NCBI GenBank assembly: GCA_964568075.1
Contig: CAZMOM010000006.1
Coordinates: 1 to 64,000, forward strand
Reading direction: 5' to 3'
DNA: 64,000 bases
From: MnTg04 sp964568075
GTDB taxonomy: Bacteria; Pseudomonadota; Gammaproteobacteria; Steroidobacterales; MnTg04
A program made the position numbers and the translations under genes. The notes below the pieces were generated by a model. The model had not been told where the DNA came from and searched no databases. It saw nothing but the letters and a program-made list of their open reading frames with translations. Below are positions 54,181-63,190 of the stretch, piece by piece (the stretch's first letter is position 1; the number at the start of each line of letters is the position of its first letter).

Positions 54181-54700
54181 ATGGAACAGTCAAACCGAGC
54201 CAAACGAATGCGCCGTCATCACGCGCGCGGCCGGACCGTTGCCTTGCAGCTGGTTTCGCTGATGGATATTTTCACCATCCTGGTATTTTTCCTGCTGGTC
54301 AATTCCTCAGACGTCCAGGTTTTGCCCAACACTAAAGATATCCAGATGCCCGAATCCATCTCTGAAATAAAACCCAGGGAGACCGTGNNNNNNNNNNGAG
54401 CAGGCCATCCTGGTCCAGGGCAGGCAGGTAACGACGATCGAAGAGGTCATGAGTTCCGGGACAACGATTATCCCGGCCCTGCAGGCTGCATTGACCAATC
54501 AGAACCGGAGATTCCTCAGCGCAGAGCTGGCTGCCAATATCGAAGATCGCGAAGTCACGATAATGGGGGACAAGGAAATTCCGTACAGCTTGCTGAAGAA
54601 AGTCATGGCGACTTGTACGCAGTCGGAATACGGCCGTATTTCACTGGCGGTAATGCAACGGGCGCCGAAAACACCGGATGCCGGACTCACGGCGAGCTAG
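54181..54700 (+). CDS. exbD: ExbD/TolR-family protein 2 (interrupted by a scaffold gap)
   Basis: About 170 aa. N-terminal part: LVSLMDIFTILVFFLLVNSS with the proton-relay Asp in SLMDIF, up to KPRETV. Then ten N (54388-54397), after which the correct reading is EQAILVQGRQVTTIEEVMSS to a stop at 54698-54700, one frame off the first part. The true missing length must therefore be a multiple of three (not ten). AgmX follows five bases later, with TAGGAG. Confidence 0.85.
54388..54397. other. Scaffold gap (10 N) that shifts the exbD frame
   Basis: The sequence is in frame 1 before the Ns and in frame 2 after them. No useful end overlap is seen (only one G). ExbD proteins normally have a short strand (VVV.VT..) here, so a few codons are probably missing. 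It is an assembly artefact and not a biological frameshift. Confidence 0.8.
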
Positions 54701-54704
54701 GAGA

Positions 54705-55637
54705 ATGACTTTGGACGCCTATTATCGAGTTTACGACTTGCAATGGACTCCGGATGCGAAGCAGGAAGCTCGCTTCCGCCGGACATTGCGAAGAATCCTG
54801 ACGGTCATCCTGTTGCTGTCGCTGATCATGCCGTGGTTACCATTGCCGGATAGAGACCCGGACGATATTCCGGAAATTCCCCAGCGCTTTGCCAAGCTGG
54901 TTTTGGAAAGACGGGTAGCGCCGCCGCCACCGGTGGTAAGAACTGAACCGAAACCGGTTACCGAACAAACGGCCAAGGCCACACCGAAGCCGGTCGAGGT
55001 TGCGCCTCAGGTTATGCCGGAGCGGATCGCCAAGGTTCGCGAGCGTGCCAGCAGGGCGGGACTGTTGCCGTTCGCCGAATCACTGGCGGGCCTGCGCAGC
55101 AATAAGGCGGTTGCCAGCGTGGTCAGCAACAACCGGTTAAGCCAGGGCAGCGGCGTGGCAAGACGAACCGATCGTGCCATTATTACTTCGAAGGTTGCCG
55201 GCGGCAGCGACGGCATCAGTACATCAGCTCTGTCTCGCGATACCGGCGGCGGCGGCCTGGCTGGCCGCGACACGACTACCGTTGTATCGACACTTGGAGC
55301 CGGCGGCGGCGGGGGCGGTGGCGACGGCTCGGATCGCAGCGGCTCTGCAGGTCGCAGCCTGGAAGAGATCGAGCTGATTTTCGATCGCAACAAGGGTGCC
55401 ATCTTCGCGCTGTACAACCGGGCTTTGCGTAAGGATCCGGCATTACAGGGCAAGCTCGTTTTGCGGCTGACCATCAGTCCCGGTGGTGTGGTGACATTTT
55501 GTGAAATCATTTCCAGCGAACTGGGTGACCCCGAGCTGGAACGGAAACTGGTTCAGAGGGTCAAGATGTTCAGGTTCGACGCGAAAGACGTAGCGCCGTT
55601 TACCGCGACCAAGCCGATCGACTTCTTCCCGGCCTGA
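54705..55637 (+). CDS. AgmX/PglI-like TonB-type energy-transducing protein
   Basis: 310 aa from ATG 54705. One N-terminal membrane helix (RILTVILLLSLIMPWLPLP), a Pro/Lys/Glu-rich periplasmic stretch (RVAPPPPVVRTEPKPVTEQT), a Gly/Ser-rich linker with GAGGGGGGGDGSD, and a C-terminal AgmX/PglI domain (IELIFDRNKGAIFALYNRAL, GKLVLRLTISPGGVVTFCEI), which is TonB-like in shape. It would pass ExbB/ExbD energy to an outer-membrane partner. Last gene of the riboswitch-led block. Confidence 0.85.
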   Translation: MTLDAYYRVYDLQWTPDAKQEARFRRTLRRILTVILLLSLIMPWLPLPDRDPDDIPEIPQRFAKLVLERRVAPPPPVVRTEPKPVTEQTAKATPKPVEVAPQVMPERIAKVRERASRAGLLPFAESLAGLRSNKAVASVVSNNRLSQGSGVARRTDRAIITSKVAGGSDGISTSALSRDTGGGGLAGRDTTTVVSTLGAGGGGGGGDGSDRSGSAGRSLEEIELIFDRNKGAIFALYNRALRKDPALQGKLVLRLTISPGGVVTFCEIISSELGDPELERKLVQRVKMFRFDAKDVAPFTATKPIDFFPA

Positions 55638-55790
55638 GTGCATGGCCGGGCGGGTTAATAGTGATGTCCGTCACCATCACAGGAAATCTGTGACGCGCCG
55701 GCTTGACGCGACCGACCACAGGAATATTCTCTCGGGTGGCTGACGAGAAACACGGACGACACGCGTTGCTGTTTTGATTCGATTACATTC

Positions 55791-56435
55791 ATGACTACCG
55801 CAAAGATCAACATTCAAACTCTCGTATCCGTGAAGATCGGTGGACTGTTCGCAGCCGCCTTTTTTCTCGCAACCACGGCAATGGCTGATGATGACAGACG
55901 ACTGGCCGGCACTTTGCAAGACGATCAAATCACGCTAGCCATCGTAGAGCAGGCTGGCGATCAGCAATTAGTTCGCACCGGAGACGCGCTGGGTTCCTGT
56001 GTGGTAACCGAAATTCAGGCGGACTTTTTGACGCTCGATTGTCCTGCGGGTGTGCAGCTGCTCGATATCGAGGGGCAATTCGGAATTGGAGAAATCGCAC
56101 AGGAGGAAACCCGTGCTGATTTTCTTACGCTGGAAAAAGATATCCTGGACCGGCTGATCGGCGACCGGCAGGGGCTCGTCAACCAAATCGATCTGGCGCC
56201 CGAAGTCGGCGCAAGCGGAATGATGCACGGATGGCGTGTCGTGAGCGTTCGGGAAGGCAGCGATGTGGAGTCCCTGGGGTTGCGGCCGGGCGACCTGATA
56301 ACCGCCGTGAATCATGTTGCGGTTGCCGACAGCGTTTTCATGGACACGCTGCGTTCGATTCCGCAGCAGGGCCTGATAAATCTGAGCCTCGAAAGGCAGC
56401 AAAAGAAAGTAGAGCTAATCTATTCGCTGCAATAA
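55791..56435 (+). CDS. GspC-like protein with PDZ domain
   Basis: 214 aa; an N-terminal signal/anchor (LFAAAFFLATTAMA) and a HR-like domain (LAGTLQDDQITLAIVEQAGD... CVVTEIQADFLTLDC), then PDZ (GWRVVSVREGSDVESLGLRP, GDLITAVNHVAVAD). The order is that of type II secretion GspC, but no other gsp gene is in the window, so it may serve a different envelope complex. 153 bp after the AgmX gene. Confidence 0.8.
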   Translation: MTTAKINIQTLVSVKIGGLFAAAFFLATTAMADDDRRLAGTLQDDQITLAIVEQAGDQQLVRTGDALGSCVVTEIQADFLTLDCPAGVQLLDIEGQFGIGEIAQEETRADFLTLEKDILDRLIGDRQGLVNQIDLAPEVGASGMMHGWRVVSVREGSDVESLGLRPGDLITAVNHVAVADSVFMDTLRSIPQQGLINLSLERQQKKVELIYSLQ

Positions 56436-56455
56436 GCGACCGGCGAGCCGCTTCG

Positions 56456-56830
56456 CTAGTCTCGTCGTCCCGTCACGCATGAATAATCGAGCAGGGACTT
56501 GTCTTGCAAACTTTCCCTGTCGTCGCTGCAGTAGACGGTAATATACATTCGCGTAACGGTACGTTGCGGCGAATAAAGCATGATTCCCTGCTTATTCGGT
56601 TTGATGGTTGTTTTGCGGGTTCGCTTGTCTGAGCTCGCCTTGAATAGAGTTTCGCAAAAAATTTCCCGGATTTCGTAATTCTCGAGCTTGACGAACGCCT
56701 GGTTATTGATCACGCCAAAATCTACGCTCACCGACAGGTTGTCCAGGCAGTTCTTTATGGAAACCGGATAGTCGGCCGCGGCCGTAAGCGGAATCAGTAG
56801 CGCAAGTATCAGAAGACGCAGGTTTCTCAT
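56456..56830 (-). CDS. Small exported hypothetical protein
   Basis: 124 aa; signal peptide (LLILALLIPLTAAADYPVSI). The rest is a beta-rich domain (SVDFGVINNQAFVKLENYEI, TVTRMYITVYCSDDRESLQD) with paired Cys that could form disulfides. No family recognised. Nine bases after the M14 carboxypeptidase gene, probably in the same operon. Confidence 0.7.
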   Translation of the reverse strand: MRNLRLLILALLIPLTAAADYPVSIKNCLDNLSVSVDFGVINNQAFVKLENYEIREIFCETLFKASSDKRTRKTTIKPNKQGIMLYSPQRTVTRMYITVYCSDDRESLQDKSLLDYSCVTGRRD

Positions 56831-56839
56831 GAGTCGCCT

Positions 56840-58732
56840 TTATTCGATCATCGGGATTCTAGCAACAGGATACAGCAAGTATTGCCGATCGTGGAACGGC
56901 GTTTTTTCATAAAACCACATCAGGCGTAGCTCGGCGTCGGCGGCAAACTCTTTGTCGTTTTCCAGTTTTTCCCGAAATTCTTCAGCCAGTTGTGGATCCT
57001 CCGCCATCATTTTCTGAGCCAGCGGTTCCATGACATAGGCCTCCGAATATTCGGTACGGGTGAAGATTTCGAGAAAAAACCCCCATTGCAGAAACGAATC
57101 CGGCGATTGTGGTTCCAACATCAAAATGACAAGATCGCCGAGTTCCTGGTTGGTGGCAACGCGAAAACTGCCAGCCGGAAATGTCATCGTCATTTTCTCA
57201 CTGACGGGCAGGCCGGGATCGATACGCACATGACCTTCAAATGGATTTGGCGTCCACTCCGTAGGCTCGGCAATTTTCGCCTGTGGCAGTCGATAAATTT
57301 CGGCGGTCACTGTCAGTGGCTGATCCAGGCGCTCGACTGTGATGCCATGTGCTGTCATTCGTTCAACGATGTCGCTCCAGACAGGCGGGACGATGTAGGC
57401 GGCAGGCCTGCGTATTCTTACGCTCGGTTCATCGACTGCACCGCTCGGAATTTTTTGATTTACTGGCTGACCGGTCCAGCGCACGACGGTGCCGCCCGAT
57501 ACCAAGCCTTGGTACCGCTCTGATGCGATACCCAGAAACTCTTTTATCGGCGGTTTCGTGTTTTCAGGTTCCTGAAAACCGAGACTGACGATCGGGCTGA
57601 GTCGTTCCTTGTCTTTCTTTGTTGCGAGTGTCAGCGACGAATGTTGCTCCCCCAGGAATTCCATTGTCGCCGCCAGCATGACATAGGTACTCAGGACCCG
57701 GCGCCGGTACGGTTTCAATGAGTGATTCTCGACCAGTATCGTCGGCAGATGCCGGGCATCGCCATAGCCATTCGAGAAGCGCGGGCCACCGGTCCAGTTA
57801 AACACACCATCCTGAGTATCCATTTCATTAATCGGGAAAATAAAATCGCCGGGCACATGACCCCAGTCTCGCAGCGTCTTACTGATCGCCGGTCGATAGG
57901 AGTTCTCTATCCAGTCGCCAATCGATGGCGACCATCCTGAGAGACCATTGCCGCCAAAGGTAACGTCGTACTGAAAATCCACGCCATCGGTGACATGAAT
58001 ATCCATATACAAATCGGGCTGCCACTCATCGATGACTTCGATAATTGCCCGAACACCGGGCGTGTCCAGCTTGGTGTAGTCACGATTGTAATTCTGGTTT
58101 CTCGCATTGGTGCGCCAACCCATTTCGATCGGACCACGCTGATTGATGCGGTTGAATTTCGAAAATCGTTCATGTCCATCGACATTAAAGATAGGGATAA
58201 ACAGTAAATTGCTTTTTCGTAATAAATCTTTTCGCCTGGCGCTCACGGTCATATCGCGCAGCAACATCATGCCGGCGTCCTTGCCATCGATCTCGCCGGA
58301 ATGAATACCGGCCTGTGCGAGCAACAGGGGTTTACCCGTGGCGCGCATCGCCTCGGCGGTAAACGCCTGGTCGGCGCTGGCGATGATCATCCAGATGTCG
58401 CGGCCCTCAAGACTGCGGCCAACAGAAACCATTGCCAGCTCCGGGGCGGCGGCCACCAGCTTTTCAAGCCAGGCGACGGTTTCGGCATAGCGTGGCGTAC
58501 TGACCAACCCGCTTTTTTCGAACGGCGTGATCCAGGGATCGTCCGCTTGGACAATCAATTGCTCACTCCTGCCTGACCACTTACCCAACGGGGGAAGGAG
58601 GGCATCCACATCCCATTCGTCGGCGACGGCGATCCCGGGCGGGATACAAAATGAGCAAAACAGAAGGGTGCGAATCAATATTTCGATCGGATTGTTGTTA
58701 ATTGTCATCATCGCCGCCTTGTCTGGTTTCAT
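56840..58732 (-). CDS. M14 zinc carboxypeptidase, exported
   Basis: 630 aa with a signal peptide (ILIRTLLFCSFCIPPGIAVA). Zinc-binding HxxE is in LLLAQAGIHSGEIDGKDAGM, with the second His ligand in LYMDIHVTDGVDF and substrate Arg/Asn-type motifs (GWRTNARNQNYNRDYTK). The catalytic Glu is expected near ILVENHSLKPY. Cleaves C-terminal residues from peptides outside the cytoplasm. Alternative starts (M9) give the same mature enzyme. Confidence 0.88.
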   Translation of the reverse strand: MKPDKAAMMTINNNPIEILIRTLLFCSFCIPPGIAVADEWDVDALLPPLGKWSGRSEQLIVQADDPWITPFEKSGLVSTPRYAETVAWLEKLVAAAPELAMVSVGRSLEGRDIWMIIASADQAFTAEAMRATGKPLLLAQAGIHSGEIDGKDAGMMLLRDMTVSARRKDLLRKSNLLFIPIFNVDGHERFSKFNRINQRGPIEMGWRTNARNQNYNRDYTKLDTPGVRAIIEVIDEWQPDLYMDIHVTDGVDFQYDVTFGGNGLSGWSPSIGDWIENSYRPAISKTLRDWGHVPGDFIFPINEMDTQDGVFNWTGGPRFSNGYGDARHLPTILVENHSLKPYRRRVLSTYVMLAATMEFLGEQHSSLTLATKKDKERLSPIVSLGFQEPENTKPPIKEFLGIASERYQGLVSGGTVVRWTGQPVNQKIPSGAVDEPSVRIRRPAAYIVPPVWSDIVERMTAHGITVERLDQPLTVTAEIYRLPQAKIAEPTEWTPNPFEGHVRIDPGLPVSEKMTMTFPAGSFRVATNQELGDLVILMLEPQSPDSFLQWGFFLEIFTRTEYSEAYVMEPLAQKMMAEDPQLAEEFREKLENDKEFAADAELRLMWFYEKTPFHDRQYLLYPVARIPMIE

Positions 58733-58820
58733 CCTTGCCTGTGTGCCATCGCCTGGCTATCGCCTGGACCCGGATTGCATGCCTCGGGTTTCGTTCGCCG
58801 AGTTCGTATCTAAAGACTTT

Positions 58821-59441
58821 TTAATGCGAGATATCTAATTCCCGAGTCAGCACGGGCCAGACATTGTCGAGCAGGATTCGCTGTCCAGCCGCGTTGGGAT
58901 GTATTCCGTCGGGCAGCATCAATTCGGGATCGAGCGCGACATTTTCCAGAATAAACGGGATCAACGACAGCGCGTAGCGATCGGACAACTCCTGGTAAAT
59001 AGCGTAAAATTTTTCACTGTATGCCGGTCCATAATTTGGCGGAATTCTTATCCCGCTCAAAATAACGACCGCTCCCGAGAGTTGACTGGCTTCGATCATG
59101 TTGGCCAGGTTGCTTTGTGTCACATCCAGCGGCAAGCCCCGAAGACCATCGTTGCCACCCAGTTCGATAATGACCATCGCCGGACCGAATTGTTCCAGCG
59201 CACGTTTTATCCTGTAGCGGCCACCTTGCGTCGTATCACCGGTGATACTGGCATTAACAACATGATAATCGTAACCTTGAGAACGAAGTCTGTCCTGGAG
59301 CAGCGACACCCAGGATTCTTCTGTTGCCAAGCCATAGGCGGCGCTCAGGCTATCCCCGATGACGAGTATGGTGGTTTCCTCCGAATGAACATCGTTAACC
59401 GGTAAGGCTGCGAACCACAGCAGTATCAATATTCTGAACAT
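58821..59441 (-). CDS. tesA: TesA-type SGNH arylesterase / lysophospholipase
   Basis: 206 aa from ATG 59441, chosen because it begins a signal peptide (FRILILLWFAALPVNDVHS); a longer frame up to 59603 is only the antisense of the ABC gene. SGNH blocks: VIGDSLSAAYG (Ser), NASITGDTTQGG (Gly), IELGGNDGLRGL (Asn), and LMLPDGIHPNAAGQ (Asp/His). Periplasmic thioesterase/lysophospholipase. Its start codon shares CATG with that of the divergent ABC ATPase gene. Confidence 0.9.
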   Translation of the reverse strand: MFRILILLWFAALPVNDVHSEETTILVIGDSLSAAYGLATEESWVSLLQDRLRSQGYDYHVVNASITGDTTQGGRYRIKRALEQFGPAMVIIELGGNDGLRGLPLDVTQSNLANMIEASQLSGAVVILSGIRIPPNYGPAYSEKFYAIYQELSDRYALSLIPFILENVALDPELMLPDGIHPNAAGQRILLDNVWPVLTRELDISH

Positions 59442-60138
59442 GTCATTAAATACTTCCGCAAATCTGGTCTTGAAATCCCGTGGGTTGAGTAAGCAGGTTA
59501 ACAGCCCTGAGGGTCGCTTAACCATTCTGGACGAAGTCGATCTGGAGATCGAAGCCGGCGAATCAGTCGCTGTCGTGGGCGTTTCCGGAGCCGGTAAATC
59601 CACGCTCCTGGCGTTGCTGGCCGGACTGGACGAACCGAGCGACGGAAAAGTCTGGTTGAACGGTACGGAAATTACGGCTCTCGACGAAGACGGCAGAGCC
59701 GTCGCGCGCGCCGAACATGTCGGTTTCGTGTTTCAGTCTTTTCACCTGATCCCGTCGCTGACGGCGCTGGAGAATGTCATGCTGCCGCTCGAGTTAATGA
59801 ACAGAGAAAATGCGTCGGGGGAAGCGCTCACGGTGTTGGGCAAAGTTGGCCTGCTGAAGCGCAAGGGGCACTATCCGCGCCAGTTGTCGGCTGGCGAGAA
59901 ACAACGGGTCGCGATCGCCAGGGCGTTCGTCACCCGGCCCGCCGTATTGTTCGCCGACGAACCGACGGGCAACCTCGACAGCAAGACCGGCCGTTTGATC
60001 ATCGACCTGCTGTTCGATCTGAACAAGCAATCCGGAACGACTTTGGTGCTGGTTACGCACGATATTTCGCTCGCTGAGCGCTGCGATCGAACGATTCACA
60101 TCGATTCGGGCAGACTCTTCGATCCGGAATCCGGTTGA
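59440..60138 (+). CDS. ybbA: ABC transporter ATP-binding protein, YbbA/LolD-like
   Basis: 232 aa. Walker A GVSGAGKST, Q-loop VFQSFHLIPSLTALENV, signature LSAGEKQRVAIARA, Walker B AVLFADEPTGNLD. The MacB/LolD type works with an FtsX-like permease, which is the next gene. The order tesA-ybbA-ybbP with tesA divergent is conserved in gammaproteobacteria. Role: extrusion of a lipid or lipoprotein-like substrate; inferred. Confidence 0.92.
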   Translation: MSLNTSANLVLKSRGLSKQVNSPEGRLTILDEVDLEIEAGESVAVVGVSGAGKSTLLALLAGLDEPSDGKVWLNGTEITALDEDGRAVARAEHVGFVFQSFHLIPSLTALENVMLPLELMNRENASGEALTVLGKVGLLKRKGHYPRQLSAGEKQRVAIARAFVTRPAVLFADEPTGNLDSKTGRLIIDLLFDLNKQSGTTLVLVTHDISLAERCDRTIHIDSGRLFDPESG

Positions 60139-60140
60139 AT

Positions 60141-62630
60141 ATGAAAAGTACGCTGATCGCACTCAAAACGCTGGCTCGCGACTGGAAGTCTGGTGAGTTA
60201 CTCGTACTTTCAGTCTCCATACTGGTTGCCGTCGCCGCGCTTAGCGCGGTCGCCTTTTTTACCGATCGAATCGCGCAGGCGGTTCATCGTCAGGCCAGCG
60301 AGGCGCTGGCGGCCGACCTGAGCCTGCGGAGCACCAGTCCGCTTAGCGAAGATTATATCCCGGCGGCACGGGCACGGGATCTCGGTACGGCTCGGGTCAC
60401 ATCGATGGCCAGCGTCGTGTTCGTCGGCGAGCGCAACACGCTGGCCAATGTGCTGGCGGTCGGCAGTGGTTATCCGTTGCGGGGCCGAATGAAAATCGCA
60501 GACGGTCTGCTGGAGGAATCCAGAATCGCCGATGCGGTTCCCGGGCCTGGAGAAGCCTGGGCGTCCACGCGGTTGCTGGCGAGGCTGGATGCCGATGTCG
60601 GGGCCATCATCGACATCGGTTTGACCAGGCTGACTGTTACCCAGGCGCTGACATACCGGCCTGACCGGGGCATGGCATTTGTCGATGTTGCGCCCAGCCT
60701 GCTGATCAACGAGGCGGATCTGGAGGCGACCGGGTTGATTCGGCCGGGGAGCAGGGTTCGCTACCTGATGCTTTTCGCGGGGGGCAGAGAGGATATCAGT
60801 CGCTTCAAGGCGGAATTGACAGAAATCCTCGCCGCTGGCGAGCGACTACGCGATATTGACGACGTCGGGCCGCAGATCAGTGCGGCGATGGATCGGGCCC
60901 GGCGTTTTCTGAACCTGTCTGCGCTAGTCAGCGTGCTTCTGGCCGCGGTCGCGGTGGCGATGGCTGCACGCCGTTATGTCAGCCGCCGGCTGGATGCTGT
61001 CGCACTGATGAAGTGCCTGGGCGCGACCCAGGGTTTGATTATCCGGGTCAGTGTTATTCAGTTGCTGTTGATGTCGATCATCGCCGGATTGCTGGGGGTG
61101 CTTTTTGGCTATCTGGCCCAGGCCGGCCTGAGTTATTTGCTGCGCGACATTGTCGGCAGCGAATTACCGGCGCCGGGATGGAAACCAGCGGTTTTGGGTC
61201 TGGTCACATCGGTCAGCGTGCTGACGGGCTTCGCGCTGCCGGGTTTTCTGCAGCTGGGGCAAACTCCACCGATCCGGGTGTTACGTCACGATATCGGCCC
61301 ACCGCCATTGCGTTATACGGTGTCCTACGGTGCCGCCGCGGCGTCGATGCTACTGGTGATGTCGTGGATTGTTCAGGATGCCGGTTTGTTGATTCGGATC
61401 GCACTCGGCAGTGTCGTGACCATGATTATTTTGTTGGCGGCCGGGTGGTCGCTGGTGCGAGCTCTCCGCGGATTCCGTGGCATGGCCGGGGTGGCATGGC
61501 GGTATGGTCTTGCGAATATCTCGCGGCGAGGCCGTGACAGCGCGATCCAGGTCGTAGCATTCGGGCTCGGCCTGATGGTTTTGCTGCTGCTGACGGTCGT
61601 ACGTAACGATCTGATGTCGGTGTGGCAGGACAGTTTGCCCGTGAATGCAGCCAACCGATTCTTGATCAATATACAGCCGGACGAAGTCGCCGGCGTCGGG
61701 AATTTCTTTGTCAGTCGCGATTTGCCAAGACCTGATTTCGTTCCTGTTGTTCGGGCGCGTATGACCACGATCAATAATGTAGCCATTCGGGACATCGAAT
61801 TTACAGGAGGCAGCGGGCTTCGGCGCGCGAGTCGAGATGCCAACCTGAGCTGGGCCAGGACTTTACGAAGCGATAACCAGATCGTTGCCGGAAGCTGGTG
61901 GGGTGACGCCATTCCCGAAAACCCTGAAATTTCGATCGAACAACGATACGCGGAAGACCTCCAGCTCGAACTCGGCGATATTCTGACATTTGATGTTGCC
62001 GGCGAATCGGTGTCAGCGACCGTGAGCAGTTTTCGCACCGTCGAGTGGGACTCCTTCCAGCCGAATTTCTTCATCGTTTTTTCCCCAGGGTCGCTCGAGC
62101 CTTACCCGGCCACCTACATCAGCAGTTTTTATGCTGGTGAGGGACAGGGTGCCGAGATGATCGATCTGATGAGGCTTTATCCGAGCATCACGGTGATCGA
62201 TATAGACTCGATCATGAACCAGGTTCGCGGCGTCATGGATAAGGCCGCGCTGGCCGTCCAGTCGGTTTTCTTGTTTACACTTTTCGCCGGCTTGATGGTT
62301 TTGCTGGCCGCCATTCAGTCGACCCGGGATCAGCGACTTTACGAAGCGGCGGTGCTGAGGACGCTGGGTGCCAGGCGCCGCCAGGTTCTGCTTGGCGTGG
62401 CCACCGAATTTTCGGTGATTGGTTTGCTGTCTGGCGCGCTGGCCGCAACCGGCGCCAGTGCCGCGGCCTGGTTTCTTGCGGAAAGCCAGTTCCAACTGGA
62501 GTATCATTTTGACCCGGTCCTGTGGCTGATAGGTTTGGTCGCAGGAATTGGGATCGTTGGTCTGACCGGAACACTGGCGACCCGTTCGGTGTTAAACCAC
62601 CCGCCGGTCAATACATTGCGTCAACAATAG
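60141..62630 (+). CDS. ybbP: ABC transporter permease, YbbP/FtsX-like
   Basis: 829 aa from ATG 60141 (a TTG overlapping the ybbA stop is less likely). Ten-helix FtsX duplication: an N-terminal helix, a large periplasmic domain, three helices (about 255-400), a second periplasmic domain and three C-terminal helices ending LIGLVAGIGIVGLTGTLATR. Partner of the ATPase gene three bases upstream. Confidence 0.9.
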   Translation: MKSTLIALKTLARDWKSGELLVLSVSILVAVAALSAVAFFTDRIAQAVHRQASEALAADLSLRSTSPLSEDYIPAARARDLGTARVTSMASVVFVGERNTLANVLAVGSGYPLRGRMKIADGLLEESRIADAVPGPGEAWASTRLLARLDADVGAIIDIGLTRLTVTQALTYRPDRGMAFVDVAPSLLINEADLEATGLIRPGSRVRYLMLFAGGREDISRFKAELTEILAAGERLRDIDDVGPQISAAMDRARRFLNLSALVSVLLAAVAVAMAARRYVSRRLDAVALMKCLGATQGLIIRVSVIQLLLMSIIAGLLGVLFGYLAQAGLSYLLRDIVGSELPAPGWKPAVLGLVTSVSVLTGFALPGFLQLGQTPPIRVLRHDIGPPPLRYTVSYGAAAASMLLVMSWIVQDAGLLIRIALGSVVTMIILLAAGWSLVRALRGFRGMAGVAWRYGLANISRRGRDSAIQVVAFGLGLMVLLLLTVVRNDLMSVWQDSLPVNAANRFLINIQPDEVAGVGNFFVSRDLPRPDFVPVVRARMTTINNVAIRDIEFTGGSGLRRASRDANLSWARTLRSDNQIVAGSWWGDAIPENPEISIEQRYAEDLQLELGDILTFDVAGESVSATVSSFRTVEWDSFQPNFFIVFSPGSLEPYPATYISSFYAGEGQGAEMIDLMRLYPSITVIDIDSIMNQVRGVMDKAALAVQSVFLFTLFAGLMVLLAAIQSTRDQRLYEAAVLRTLGARRRQVLLGVATEFSVIGLLSGALAATGASAAAWFLAESQFQLEYHFDPVLWLIGLVAGIGIVGLTGTLATRSVLNHPPVNTLRQQ

Positions 62631-62648
62631 GCATTGAAGGAGTTTATC

Positions 62649-63167
62649 GTGAACAAAATCGTCGTCTCAGGAATCGCACTCATCGTCATGCTTGCGCTTT
62701 CAGGTTGTGACCGAAATGAAGGCACCGCTCGAGAGGACGCGGACAGCTCATTTGCTTCCAGCGATGCCGAGGTGATCAAGCGGATATCGAACCTGGAAAA
62801 TGAAATTGACCTGGTATTGACCAGCGAATCTGTTTATATGCAGCTTTCCGAAGAGAAATTGGGCGAGATAAAGGAAGAATTCGCCGACGAGCGAGCGGAG
62901 GAGGAAGACAATGCGTTGGCGAACACGATAAAAAATGTCGTACTCGACAATATAGAGAAATTGTTACAGGAGCGCATCGAGTATCCGATCGAAGAAGTGA
63001 ATGCGATGTATTGGGACGACGGGGAAATCATCATTGAGGTCGAGGACGAGAACTTTATCTCCTTTAACGATATATCCGTCGATCACGGCGACGCGCTCGA
63101 ATCCTTTGCTGAAGACGACGCGCTTGAATTCATAGCGGCCTTTGAGAGCCTTAAGGGAGGCAGTTGA
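62649..63167 (+). CDS. Acidic hypothetical lipoprotein
   Basis: 172 aa from GTG 62649, which follows AAGGAG. Signal with lipobox LSGC (LIVMLALSGCDRNEG). Body is acidic and helical (KRISNLENEIDLVLTSESVY, EFADERAEEEDNALANTIKN), no known domain. Convergent with the SlyB-like gene, stop to stop 24 bp. Confidence 0.75.
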   Translation: MNKIVVSGIALIVMLALSGCDRNEGTAREDADSSFASSDAEVIKRISNLENEIDLVLTSESVYMQLSEEKLGEIKEEFADERAEEEDNALANTIKNVVLDNIEKLLQERIEYPIEEVNAMYWDDGEIIIEVEDENFISFNDISVDHGDALESFAEDDALEFIAAFESLKGGS

Positions 63168-63190
63168 CGAAGCCCGGGCCGCCAGTTTTT

